Below, in pieces: positions 27,177 to 36,600 of a stretch of DNA of 64,000 nt. Position 1 is the stretch's first letter, and the number at the start of each line of letters is the position of its first letter. The stretch is from contig NZ_CM001373.1 of assembly GCF_000236165.1 (NCBI RefSeq), positions 3,254,325-3,318,324 on the forward strand, read 5' to 3'. A program made the translations under genes and the position numbers. The notes beneath the pieces are model-generated. The model made no database searches and was not told where the DNA came from. It worked only from the letters and a program-made list of their open reading frames with translations. Origin of the DNA: Fluoribacter dumoffii NY 23 (GTDB taxonomy: Bacteria; Pseudomonadota; Gammaproteobacteria; Legionellales; Legionellaceae).

Positions 27177-27511
27177 ATAAACGCTCCGTGTTCTATGATT
27201 TCTTTAATATAGCTGATTTAATTCTTAAGGAATATAAATTTGGCTAAAATAAAATGGGAATGCGCTAATTTTTTAAATGAGGCAGTTCTTATCCTTCGCA
27301 ATAAATTAAGAGATCCTTTCTTGAATTACCAATCAGATACACTATGCTAAATATATGAACAAAAGAATGGTTTTTGAAGCAGTATTGCGGATACAAAGGA
27401 ATAAATCGAAGTTCCCAATTCTATTTAAAACTTTAAAAACAAACATAGAACAATCATAAACATAATGCCCATATAAGGCATTACTATGCAACCAGTAAGG
27501 ACTTTTGAATT
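27177..27511. other. Intergenic region upstream of the PARG-type gene, with an operator-like inverted repeat
   Basis: 335 bp, AT-rich. TAATGCC (27463-27469) and GGCATTA (27477-27483) form a perfect 7-bp inverted repeat with a 7-bp spacer, 28 bp before the ATG. It could be an operator or a small mRNA hairpin. The ribosome site AAGGAC is about 9 nt before the ATG. No other gene is seen. Confidence 0.4.
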
Positions 27512-28606
27512 ATGTTTCTAAGATTTTTTAGAGGAAGAGCTACAGTACGTCCATCAGAATTTGCTTCCATTCTTAGTGTGCATGAGTCACATAAACCCGG
27601 CCTATTATCCGGGTCGCTTTCCGGCGACCGTTGGCGTCATGAAAGCATGGGAAAAACATTAAATGTAATAACCGATCACAGGAAAGCGGAAGAATTAAAG
27701 CGCCAGGCATTAACAAATTTGTCTTCCTGGACTAAAACAAGATCCACCCCGCCTTCGGAAGTTGAAGTGGTATATAAAGACTGGGGGGATGCCGCATTCG
27801 AGGCAACGAAAAAATATGCAAGAATTTACTCCATTTTAAACATGGCCAATTCACGATACCCTGGCGGCGGCGCATTGGAAGGCGGAAGTGCCCAGGAAGA
27901 AAACATGTGGCATAGAAGCACATGCGTACTTTCATTATTGGAAAATATAGTCAAGCCCAAGCCAGAGTCTACAGAGGTATTCGAGTACACCCCTGAAGGA
28001 AGGGAACTGATCGAAGGCCGCAGGAAAATGACGGAAGAAGAACTCGCCATTTTAAAAGAAATATGTTTGGAAGCTTATTCACCTGACGCCTGTAAAACCT
28101 ACTACAGTGTAGAACCCAGAATTTGTTTTAGGGGTCCGGAAGTATTAATTGAAGCGTCAATGGATGATTATAACTCCAATAAATTTCCTGACCCTGAAAT
28201 CAGTTTCTCCTTTCTTCCATCAACAAGTATTTTTCCTTTTCATGAACTAAGATCTGCTGCCCCTGAACATTTTTCTGAACCGCAGTCCCAAGCTCCTGAA
28301 GTAGTCAGAGCACATCGAGACGATTTGCGACGTCGAATAGCCGCACAACTTGATACCTTAATTGTTGCAAAGCAACCTAATGCCATGTTTGGTGCCTGGG
28401 GGTGTGGTGAATTTAAAAATGAACCCGAAATAATAGCTGAAATTTATGCTGAAGAAATTGAGAAACGATCCTCTTTCTTCCAACATATTATGTTTCCAAT
28501 AATTAACACCCATTCACTAAACAATAATTTTGAAATTTTCCAAAACGTGCTCGCGGGTATTAAACTTGGAGAAACCACTAAACCACAACATTCCCCCAAA
28601 GGTTAA
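27512..28606 (+). CDS. PARG-type ADP-ribose glycohydrolase, candidate Dot/Icm effector
   Basis: 364 residues with the microbial PARG (macrodomain, DUF2263) catalytic loop. GGG(118-120), then seven residues, then QEE(128-130), within NMANSRYPGGGALEGG and the following SAQEENMWHRS. The second diagnostic segment is MFGAWGCGEFKNEP (about residue 293), the late macrodomain loop. It should hydrolyse poly- or mono-ADP-ribose bonds. No signal peptide. Extra N- and C-terminal regions and a long mid-domain insertion (residues 150-260) suggest an effector acting on host ADP-ribosylation. It is reminiscent of the Legionella macrodomain effectors such as MavL, but identity cannot be claimed. Confidence 0.8.
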   Translation: MFLRFFRGRATVRPSEFASILSVHESHKPGLLSGSLSGDRWRHESMGKTLNVITDHRKAEELKRQALTNLSSWTKTRSTPPSEVEVVYKDWGDAAFEATKKYARIYSILNMANSRYPGGGALEGGSAQEENMWHRSTCVLSLLENIVKPKPESTEVFEYTPEGRELIEGRRKMTEEELAILKEICLEAYSPDACKTYYSVEPRICFRGPEVLIEASMDDYNSNKFPDPEISFSFLPSTSIFPFHELRSAAPEHFSEPQSQAPEVVRAHRDDLRRRIAAQLDTLIVAKQPNAMFGAWGCGEFKNEPEIIAEIYAEEIEKRSSFFQHIMFPIINTHSLNNNFEIFQNVLAGIKLGETTKPQHSPKG

Positions 28607-28649
28607 GAAATACCCCCGGCATAATAAATTAGGTCTACCTCAAACACGT

Positions 28650-29228
28650 TCAGGTTTTTGAGATTCGAATCTGTTCTAAATTATTCTCTTCGGTTTCATC
28701 ATATTCTTCCTCTTCATCTTTTTTCTCTGCTTTTTCCAAATCTTCGTCAGGATCAACTGCACGTTTGATTAGAGATTTAAGCCGATGAGCTGCACCTTCT
28801 GTCGTAGCGGAGTTTGTTGAAGAGTCCCTTGACATTTCACTGCCTCCCCAGGAAATTAAAAGAAGAGAACTGTAGAGGAGTTGAAATAAATACATGACCT
28901 GACGAATTACTTCTTGATCATTGAATATCAGACTGATAGCAAACCCCAAGATAACCGCTGAGAATAAAGCCTGAAGACCTTGAATCACTTTTTCATTGAG
29001 ATGTGTGTCTTCACGTAATACAGCATACCCTGAATTGAGAAACTGGGTAAATGCTATTGGGATTAGCGGAATAGGACTTGTAGTATTTGTAATCTCCAGC
29101 CCTGATTGTACCGTCAGTTGCGTCACTGCCAAACCTGCGTTTCCCCTTTGAATATTCCTGTGAGCGGAAGAAGAAGTAGGTACTCGGGCTTGCAGACGCG
29201 TCAATATATTTGAAGTTGATCCTGCCAT
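28650..29228 (-). CDS. Two-helix membrane protein with acidic tail, candidate effector
   Basis: 192 residues. Two hydrophobic helices near residues 88-106 and 113-130 (LFSAVILGFAISLIF, LFQLLYSSLLLISWG). The last 40 residues are strongly acidic (EKAEKKDEEEEYDETEENN), resembling the E-block of Dot/Icm substrates. No signal peptide and no family recognised. A host-membrane location is conceivable. Confidence 0.55.
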   Translation of the reverse strand: MAGSTSNILTRLQARVPTSSSAHRNIQRGNAGLAVTQLTVQSGLEITNTTSPIPLIPIAFTQFLNSGYAVLREDTHLNEKVIQGLQALFSAVILGFAISLIFNDQEVIRQVMYLFQLLYSSLLLISWGGSEMSRDSSTNSATTEGAAHRLKSLIKRAVDPDEDLEKAEKKDEEEEYDETEENNLEQIRISKT

Positions 29229-29476
29229 TTAGAAATCCTTTTAGTGAAAAAATGAATCAGGATTAAATAAAATTTAACCCGGTGATTGATTAAGCTACTG
29301 AACACCAAAATGTTAAGGTTTTCTGCAGCAAGTTATTATATTATCTAATTTTTTTCTAACTTCAATGCTGTTTGGGAAAGAAAAGAAAAATCCCTGCTCA
29401 AAAGGATTTTGTTTAAAAATTGTATAATTTACTTTATAATAACGCCGGACTTTTAAATCATATATAGGAGTAAAAA

Positions 29477-29794
29477 ATGCTGAGTATGTATAATTTGTTA
29501 AACTGGAGTACTGCTTATCGAGGGTATAACGCATTAGTTGCTACGCTTGTTATGGTTCAATACATGAATAACCCAGAAGCTGCCGCATTGGAATATCTTC
29601 CAGATGTTGCCATTCATGCTTTCGAAGCGATAGCCCCTGCTTCATTAAACAACTATGCTATAGGAGCCAACCTTGGCCGGGGAATTCAGGCAGGTTTGGC
29701 GTTTTTCTCAGGTAACTCCTCAATCCCCAGTGTTGCTAATTTAACTGATGTAGTCAACCATGGAGTAAACATTTACCATAGAATGTCTCAATAA
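29477..29794 (+). CDS. Hypothetical small alpha-helical protein
   Basis: 105 residues, preceded by TATAGGAG (ribosome site). Hydrophobic helices rich in Ala (ALVATLVMVQYMNN, AIHAFEAIAPASL) but no signal peptide. A 22-bp perfect palindrome lies 14 bp after its stop. No function recognised. Confidence 0.5.
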   Translation: MLSMYNLLNWSTAYRGYNALVATLVMVQYMNNPEAAALEYLPDVAIHAFEAIAPASLNNYAIGANLGRGIQAGLAFFSGNSSIPSVANLTDVVNHGVNIYHRMSQ

Positions 29795-29807
29795 TAATGA
29801 TTTCAGT

Positions 29808-29829
29808 GGTTAAGGTTATAACCTTAACC
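29808..29829. repeat. 22-bp perfect palindrome without spacer
   Basis: Each half is GGTTAAGGTTA or its complement, so the whole 22 bp reads identically on both strands. It lies between the stop at 29794 and the next start at 29989. No T-run follows, which argues against a simple terminator; an operator for a dimeric regulator is possible. Confidence 0.5.
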
Positions 29830-29988
29830 TCTATGCTATTATCGAAGGCATGCGCCGACAGAACTTCTTTTCATAACGGTAATTTCCTTCTCCAAAATCT
29901 ATTCTATCAAAGGCGTAATTCCTATTTTTACATTGTCTTTTTGATGCTTTATAGTAGATTAAACTATTCTGCAATATTATAAATTTCA

Positions 29989-30576
29989 ATGAAATTTTTT
30001 AATCACCCCCAACCTTCATATCCAATGATTTCAGCCAACCTGGGAAAAAAAGGAGTTCATCGCCTGGTTACCGTGATCCACAATAATCCTTGGTATAGGT
30101 CCACAGGCCGAAATTCAGGGTACCCGGGAACATGGTTCTTTTTTGGTGGGATACTGGAAAAAAAGAACGAACGGCATGCTGCAGGATGGTTTATCAAACC
30201 CAAAGCATTAGTCGCAAGACGCTATAGCAAAACGCAATTTTTTGGCTATGAAACAGCCCATTACGTGCGTAAACATTCCTTACATAAACTGATTAGTTTC
30301 GCACGTTTCGGTGACATTAAGAAAATCTGTATTTCGGCATCACTGGGAGAGGGATTTTGGTTATCAGAACAAGGTAAAAAGCTGAAAAAATACCTTCTAA
30401 TAAATTATCCAAAATATTTTCTCCCTGATGACGTGGTAAAAAAGATAAACAAAACTGCGAAACGCCCCGATTTACCTGTCTATACCAAACGCAAACAGGT
30501 AAACCGCTGGTTGTCGGATCAAGGTGTTGCCTGTGTGGGCCTCTTGCATGATGATTCACTCTTATTCAAACCTTAA
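29989..30576 (+). CDS. Hypothetical basic protein
   Basis: 195 residues, lysine- and arginine-rich, no signal peptide or membrane helix. Aromatic-rich middle (GYPGTWFFFGGILEKKN, HAAGWFIKPKALVARRY). No family recognised, and no clear ribosome site, so the start is uncertain. It follows a 194-bp gap containing the palindrome. Confidence 0.5.
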   Translation: MKFFNHPQPSYPMISANLGKKGVHRLVTVIHNNPWYRSTGRNSGYPGTWFFFGGILEKKNERHAAGWFIKPKALVARRYSKTQFFGYETAHYVRKHSLHKLISFARFGDIKKICISASLGEGFWLSEQGKKLKKYLLINYPKYFLPDDVVKKINKTAKRPDLPVYTKRKQVNRWLSDQGVACVGLLHDDSLLFKP

Positions 30577-30613
30577 GGAGGATAATGGTTTAATAAAAGT
30601 CGCCTGACCCTAT

Positions 30614-30856
30614 TTAGTGTTTCGCTTTTCCTTTAGCACCGGCAAATAACCAGTCCGTACTCACTTCCAGTTCCTCGGCGATTTTCTGCATGGAATTCGC
30701 ATCAAGAGCCACCACTCCATGGAGCAGCGCTTCGATTTTGAATTTAGGTAATTGAAATAACTTTGAACATACCCGTACCCGTTCAGTCATTAATGCGGGC
30801 ACTCCAAGTTCATCAAGCTCCTGGTGCAACCGCTCAGTTAGTTTCTTGTTTGTCAT
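30614..30856 (-). CDS. Small HTH (XRE-like) regulator
   Basis: 80 residues with an AAAAGGAG ribosome site. The pattern FKIEALLHGVVALDANSMQKIAEELEVSTDWLFAGAK matches the second half of an XRE/lambda-repressor-like helix-turn-helix, including the STDWLF helix end. Likely a small DNA-binding protein. It lies downstream of lrgAB on the same strand, but its targets are unknown. Confidence 0.7.
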   Translation of the reverse strand: MTNKKLTERLHQELDELGVPALMTERVRVCSKLFQLPKFKIEALLHGVVALDANSMQKIAEELEVSTDWLFAGAKGKAKH

Positions 30857-30968
30857 GGCAGTCTCCTTTTGGCTTTTTATCAGTGTAAAACAACTCAGCT
30901 TAAGGATTGATTAACAACAGCAAGAAAACAATTGAAACATACCTGACGACGCAATGTATTGCGTGCAT

Positions 30969-31676
30969 TTATTTCAGCAAAGGGCTAAGGAGAGGAAGAA
31001 GAAATACGTTTAAAAGCCCCACTAAAATCATCGCTACACTAGCAATTGTTCCTTCAGTATGTCCTATTTTACGCGCCTGGGCAGTTCCTGCTGCATGCGC
31101 CCCCACTCCAAAAAAAGCACCGCGGGCAAGGGAAGAATTTAAAGACAACCAGGTGAGTATAACCTCGCCAACAACTGCACCCAGGATTCCTGTAATAATA
31201 ACGAAGATGGCTGTCAAATCCGGTATACCTCCAATTACACGGGAAACTTCCATAGCAAATGGGGTGCTGATTGAGCGGGGCAATAAGCTCAAGCGGAGGT
31301 TTTCATCAAGACCCAAAAGAGTAGCTAATGCCCAACTTGAAAATATGGAGGTTAAACTTCCGGCAATTACACCGATTAAAAGCACAGGCCAATGTTTGCG
31401 AATGAGTGCCCGTTGCTCATAAATAGGGATGGCAAAGGCAACGGTTACAGGGCCAAGTAACAGCACTAACCATTTTGTTCCGCGAAAATAATCATGATAA
31501 CTGACATGCAGTACATGGAGCATGAAGGCAACCAGAATTGGAGCAAGAATTAGAGGCATAAGCCACCAAAATGACCATCGTCTGTAGAGTTGTTTGACAA
31601 GAAAGTACATTCCTATCGTTACCAATGACCAGAATACTGTTTGCGTTGCTGAGTTAGCCAGTATGGAGCGAAACAT
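30969..31676 (-). CDS. lrgB: LrgB/CidB-family membrane protein
   Basis: 235 residues, multiple membrane helices. Family blocks include LLGPVTVAFAIPIYEQ, LLPRSISTPFAMEVS and FFGVGAHAAGTAQARKIG. LrgB-like proteins work with LrgA-like proteins and, in Gram-positives, modulate murein hydrolase activity and lysis; in other bacteria and in plastids the family is linked to glycolate/pyruvate transport. The ATG at 31676 is preferred (GGAG site about 8 nt upstream). It overlaps lrgA by 23 bp. Confidence 0.9.
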   Translation of the reverse strand: MFRSILANSATQTVFWSLVTIGMYFLVKQLYRRWSFWWLMPLILAPILVAFMLHVLHVSYHDYFRGTKWLVLLLGPVTVAFAIPIYEQRALIRKHWPVLLIGVIAGSLTSIFSSWALATLLGLDENLRLSLLPRSISTPFAMEVSRVIGGIPDLTAIFVIITGILGAVVGEVILTWLSLNSSLARGAFFGVGAHAAGTAQARKIGHTEGTIASVAMILVGLLNVFLLPLLSPLLK

Positions 31677-32043
31677 GCTTTGTTCTCCATTGATAACAGT
31701 AATCAACTACTATTGCGGTGACCAACATGACAAAGAATGTACTTGATAAAATAATGAAGAGAATTTTGAGCCCCAACATACTAAGTAATTCCTGATGCTC
31801 GATTATGGCAAGCACCGCGGGGATAAAAAAAAGCAACATATCACCAAGCAGCAATTCCGTACCACGTTTTATATTGTCCAGCCTTATACGTCGTGTCATC
31901 AAAAGCGACAATACAATCCCCAACCCGAGGACTCCTCCAGGTACAGGAAGTTTGGCAAGTTTAACTACAAGCTCGCTTGCCACCCAAAAGAGCACAATCA
32001 ATCCTACCTGAAAAATTGAATTTTGCTGAATTTTTAATGCCAT
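31654..32043 (-). CDS. lrgA: LrgA/CidA-family holin-like protein
   Basis: 129 residues, four predicted helices. It has the family motifs LPVPGGVLGLGIVLSLL and LLLGDMLLFFIPAVLAI. It is the upstream gene of the lrgAB pair and is transcribed divergently from a LysR regulator, the arrangement typical of CidR/LrgAB-type control. The physiological role (lysis control or organic-acid transport) is open. Confidence 0.9.
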   Translation of the reverse strand: MALKIQQNSIFQVGLIVLFWVASELVVKLAKLPVPGGVLGLGIVLSLLMTRRIRLDNIKRGTELLLGDMLLFFIPAVLAIIEHQELLSMLGLKILFIILSSTFFVMLVTAIVVDYCYQWRTKHVSLHTG

Positions 32044-32085
32044 ATGTTAATCGATGTGATCATTATCGTTTCATTTAAGTGTACA

Positions 32086-32108
32086 ATTTTATTGATTATG
32101 AATAAAAT
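32086..32108. promoter_or_regulatory. Candidate LysR operator between lrgA and its regulator
   Basis: ATTTTATT (32086-32093) and AATAAAAT (32101-32108) form a perfect inverted repeat with a 7-bp spacer, giving the T-N11-A spacing of LysR boxes. It sits in the 104-bp divergent region between the lrgA and LysR start codons. AT-rich inverted repeats occur by chance, so this is tentative. Confidence 0.45.
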
Positions 32109-32147
32109 GAATTTATTGACTTAAAATCATTCTATTTTGGAATAGTT

Positions 32148-33029
32148 ATGGAATTCAAACTACTTCGTGTATTTATTGAAGTGGTACGCCAGGGCAGTTT
32201 CTCTAAAGCAGCAGAAACTCTTTTTGCTACCCAGTCTACAGTAAGTAAAGCAATCAAACAGCTGGAAGAGGAATTAGGGATGCCGCTCATTGAGCGGTTT
32301 AAAAAAAATAATGTCCCCACCAATGCGGGAGAAATAGTATATCGTCGTGGCCTCAAGTTGATTGCGGATCGAGATGATCTTCTTAAAGAACTCGACGAGT
32401 TACGTGGCCTAAAGCAGGGGCGTCTACGTTTGGGTATTTCTCCGGTGGGCAGCAGCACTTTATTTGCTCCACTTTTTGCCCGTTATAACCAACTTTATCC
32501 AGGTATTGAGGTAGAACTCATTGAACATGGAAGTGATAAACTTGCGGAATGTTTGCGGGCAGGAGAAATAGATTTTGCTGGAACTTTATTGCCAATCCCT
32601 GAAGAGTTCGATTGCCAACCGATTCGTTCGGAACCCTTGGTCGCGCTTTTAGCTGCTACTCATCCACTAGCAATGCGATCCTCAATTTCTTTATCTGAAC
32701 TCAAAGAAATTCCCTTCATCCTCTTTGGAAGTGGATTTGCTTTGCATCGAATGATTTTGGATGCATGTCACCGAGGAGGTTTCGAACCCAAAATAGTTGC
32801 TCAGAGCAGTCAAATTGATTTTATGTTAGAACTAGTTTCAGCGGGCCTTGGAGTTGCTTTCTTGCCACGGATGATTGCCATGCAAAGGCAAAGAAGCCAA
32901 ATAAATGCCTTATTGCTTAAAGACGAAGAACTTCAATGGAATATGGCAGTGACTTGGCGCAGAAATTCCTTTCTTTCCGAGGCGGCGAAAGCATGGCTCA
33001 CTTTGGTACGTGAACTCCACGTTACCTAG
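32148..33029 (+). CDS. LysR-family transcriptional regulator (CidR/YwbI-like)
   Basis: 293 residues. N-terminal winged HTH is FIEVVRQGSFSKAAETLFATQSTVSKAIKQLEEELG, followed by a type-2 periplasmic-binding-like effector domain from about residue 90. It is divergent from lrgAB and so probably regulates it. The ligand is unknown; for related regulators, acetate or pyruvate-derived signals are known. Confidence 0.92.
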   Translation: MEFKLLRVFIEVVRQGSFSKAAETLFATQSTVSKAIKQLEEELGMPLIERFKKNNVPTNAGEIVYRRGLKLIADRDDLLKELDELRGLKQGRLRLGISPVGSSTLFAPLFARYNQLYPGIEVELIEHGSDKLAECLRAGEIDFAGTLLPIPEEFDCQPIRSEPLVALLAATHPLAMRSSISLSELKEIPFILFGSGFALHRMILDACHRGGFEPKIVAQSSQIDFMLELVSAGLGVAFLPRMIAMQRQRSQINALLLKDEELQWNMAVTWRRNSFLSEAAKAWLTLVRELHVT

Positions 33030-33131
33030 AGTATTTTTTCCAAATAAAATGTTGCAGGAACGTTTGGATACAACCTGTTTTAAACTGATGTGGGTACTCA
33101 TTTATTCGAATTGCTTTTTTGTAATTAAGTT

Positions 33132-33145
33132 TGAGACATTTCTTA
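33132..33145 (+). promoter_or_regulatory. LetA-type box upstream of Rsm RNA A
   Basis: TGAGACATTTCTTA matches the L. pneumophila LetA box TNAGAAATTTCTNA with one mismatch (C for A). It ends 46 nt from a -10 hexamer TATGCT (33191-33196), the same spacing as at the second Rsm locus. Confidence 0.7.
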
Positions 33146-33202
33146 CATGAATATGAGATATAAAAGCGATGATAATTTAAAACATTTTGCTATGCTTTAA
33201 AC

Positions 33203-33344
33203 AACGAGGAATGACAGTGGATGTCTTAAAGGGAATTTATAGCATCATGGAAGGCGCTATACCACAAGGATGTGGTTACTCTCCTCGGATCGTTTTCGTA
33301 TGCATGAAGTCCGATTATGCCTATTAATCAGGCTTAATTTTTTT
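33203..33344 (+). ncRNA. RsmY/RsmZ-type CsrA-sequestering RNA (copy A)
   Basis: About 142 nt from a start near 33203 to an intrinsic terminator (stem 33307-33317/33325-33335, then AATTTTTTT). It contains six GGA motifs. CCACA AGGA TGTGG (33262-33275) places GGA in a hairpin loop and contains ACAAGGATGT, an exact match to the CsrA consensus core. It shares about 40 identical leading bases with copy B. No ORF covers it. Expected to titrate CsrA in response to LetA/LetS; which of rsmY or rsmZ it corresponds to cannot be told. Confidence 0.85.
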
Positions 33345-33619
33345 ACCTAACAATTACCTCTCCATAATTTAAATCGTTCAGATCAGGAAATTGAGCTTTT
33401 TTTCAAAAAGCGTCTGCTTATTGTGCCGCAGCTTGAATTATTATCCGCACCCTTTTCTCCTCTACTCCATCATTCCCCATTTTATGGGTTTCATTTTTAA
33501 ATAATGATTTTATTTAAGCACCACAAAGAACAAATTAAGCCCTCAAAGTGCAAATAATAGCTTGACTGAAGGTTATTTGTAGTACATCTTATACCAATGT
33601 TAATCTTACGAGACAAAAG

Positions 33620-36600
33620 ATGCTCATTAGTGAGCTATTTAAATGGCTTCAAGACGAGAAAGCAGCGCTTCATCTTTCCAATCAGACCCTCTCTCCTGGG
33701 CTTTGCGAAACAGAACTATCGCAAGCGCAGAAAACAAACAGGAGACTATTGGCTGATATACGAGTTGCCCGATCAAGCAACCGCGATACCCACGATCTCA
33801 TTACCAATCTAAAGCAACACAATGTATTTATGGATTATCTTGAATTTTGTAGGAAAAAATTCGAGGAAAATTCAAAGTGCTCCTTGTTTCTAATCACATT
33901 GAATTATTTGTTGTCTCAAGATAACAGTCTCTACCCTACTAAATTAAATGCATTATTTTTTGCTTTATTGCAGGAAGATAAAGAAACCATCCTATCCTTT
34001 TATCAAGCGAACCAGGGACTCTTTAAAGACCATCCCGAGATTATAAAAAGAGTAACAGCTGAGCAGAATAAACAAAAATATGAGGAAGCAATTAAACGTG
34101 TCGAACTTCATTTAGCCCGTCTCAGCGATAAATTCGCCACTCAAAAACATCCGTTAGGGATCACGGGATTATGCCGTGAATGGGTAGGTGACACGGAATT
34201 ATTTGCCGCATTGATACTCTGGCTCGTGCAGCGCCAAGTCAGTACAAACGACATTTTGAGTACTTACTTGCTTCATGATTATCTAAAATACTATTTGTTT
34301 ACCCTCCACTCGGAAGACAATGAAGTTTCTCGCTTGTACGCTTTACTAAGCCACTTTCCTGAAGCAAGCGAACTCGTGCAAGCAGCCCAAAAAACATGCA
34401 GCGATGAACAAGCCTTTCAACAGTATGCGCTGGATGGCACACTGGCTGGAGAAGAATTAACTGAAATTTCAAAAAAACACTACCCCGTACAGTTTTCTTT
34501 AACATCAACCAACTTTTTAGCGTTACATGAGCTTTTTGGTCAAAACTTCCTTATCGCAGCGATTGCATCAGAGCAAAAAAATTCTACTTGGTTGGGCATG
34601 CTAATCAAAACATTAAACCAGCCCCGCATTATTGCAGATGAACTTCCTGGCATCATTAATTGTGTTGCTCGAGAGTACTCCCCGCGAACTTTGGGACATT
34701 TAGCACAATTAATCGATGATGAGACTGCACAACAGCTCTTTAGGAATAATAATGGCGCTGTATTTTACCTGTTGCCATACAAACCCAAACTGATTACGCA
34801 TATCAATGAAGAAAATGTAGCAGATTTTATTCAAAACCTGACCCAAGGTACCACTTCGAGTGAAATAATTTTTCAATTAATGGCGTTATTTTCAATAATC
34901 GCGAAGAAAAAAAATCCGTCCGCCCAACTTGTATTTGAGACAATACTGGATAATCTCCATCATCATCCGGCCCTTCTTGAAGACGAAGATTTTGTACGTC
35001 AGTTGAAAAAATATCCTGATTGCCAAAAAATAATAGACCGCAAATGTAAAGAAATCCGAGAGCAGGTTAAAGCCTGCATTATTGCCCAAACTACTGAACC
35101 TGTTTTTACCGCTGCTAATTATTATCTCATTGAGGATACCTGGTTTGAGGCTATTCAAAAGCTTAATTTATTACATTTAATTATCCCGCAAGCGAAGTTC
35201 GATCTGCATAACAAATATGCTCTGAGAGCCAAAACAGCGGAAGTGGCTTTTCTTTTTCATGGCGAACTTTTTGACTTAAATGCCTTTATTGAAGCGCTGT
35301 CTTTGCCTTCGGTAGTTGCCAGGGAAGTCAGCGAATATGAAAGGGTATTAATAGAAATACTTGCACTGATCGATAATGAGCCAATCCGAAGGCAAATTAT
35401 CGAAAAATTAGTAAACGACCCTGTGCATCGCACGAATTGGGCAGAAAAAGAATATGAAGGTAAAACAGTTTTTATTAAAGCGGCCCAACATGGCAACCTT
35501 GGTTTAATCACTCTTTTGGAAGAAAAAATAGCCCCAGAAGCCTTCAATAAAGCGATAAAAACTGCAGCGAAAGCAAATCAATGGGACGTTGTCAACCACC
35601 TTTGCCGAAATGACAATGCGCTGCTGGATGAAGATGAACTTGAAAAAATTATTTTCATGGCAGCAGAGAAAGGTCAATTAAAAGTAACCAGATATCTTTT
35701 AACAGCTTATCATTATAAGCCATCTTCAATTGAGCTGATGCACATTCTTAATGCGGTTATTACCAATAATAAATTAAAAACCTTCCAGCTCTTTTATAAT
35801 TCCTTTGAGAAGGTTCTCAATAAATCAGACGTAAACAAACTATTTAATTTGGCAATTGAACTGGGACATTGGAATATTGTGCTGCTTATGGCTCATTCAG
35901 AGAAACAGATGCTCTCGCCTGCAGCTATTGACAAGGCTTTTAATGAAGCAGCAAACTCCTCTAAGCTCCAAGTAATAAAAGAGCTATGCAACTTGCCGTT
36001 GATTGCCCCCAGGCCTCAAACCATTCACCGGGCATTTATAAAAGCTTGTCAAAAAGGCAACTTGGCTTTAGTGCAATGTTTGCATGAATTACCTGAACAA
36101 TTACTCTCGGTAACTCTTGAAGAAGGATTAGAAGAAGCTGTTCTTAATGAAAATTTGGCGGTCATCAACTATTTATGTAGCCTGTCCGCCAATCCTCTAC
36201 ACCAATCCTCGATAACCCAAGCGCTTTTCACTGCGGCAAAAACAGGAAAGGTATTGATATTGGATTTTTTGTGTTCTTTGAATACCCCGAACCAACCCAT
36301 GCAGCGCGCCATGAATCAGGCCTTATTGTGGACGGTGAAAAAAAATCAGGTGGCTTCCTTCCTTACCCTATGTCATGCAAAACAGAATGCACCCAATAAA
36401 CTGGCTATCCGCGAGGCCTTTCTACTCGCGGTAAAAATGGGAATACCGGACATAGTTGAGTATGTGTGCGAGAATGAAATCCACTCTCTTAATCAACGCA
36501 CGGTTGAAGAAGCATTAAAATTAGCAGTGAAAAATAAAAATCCAGGAATTGTTCGCTATTTATGTGACCTTGCAACCTACACCCCGGAAAAAAAATTTCT

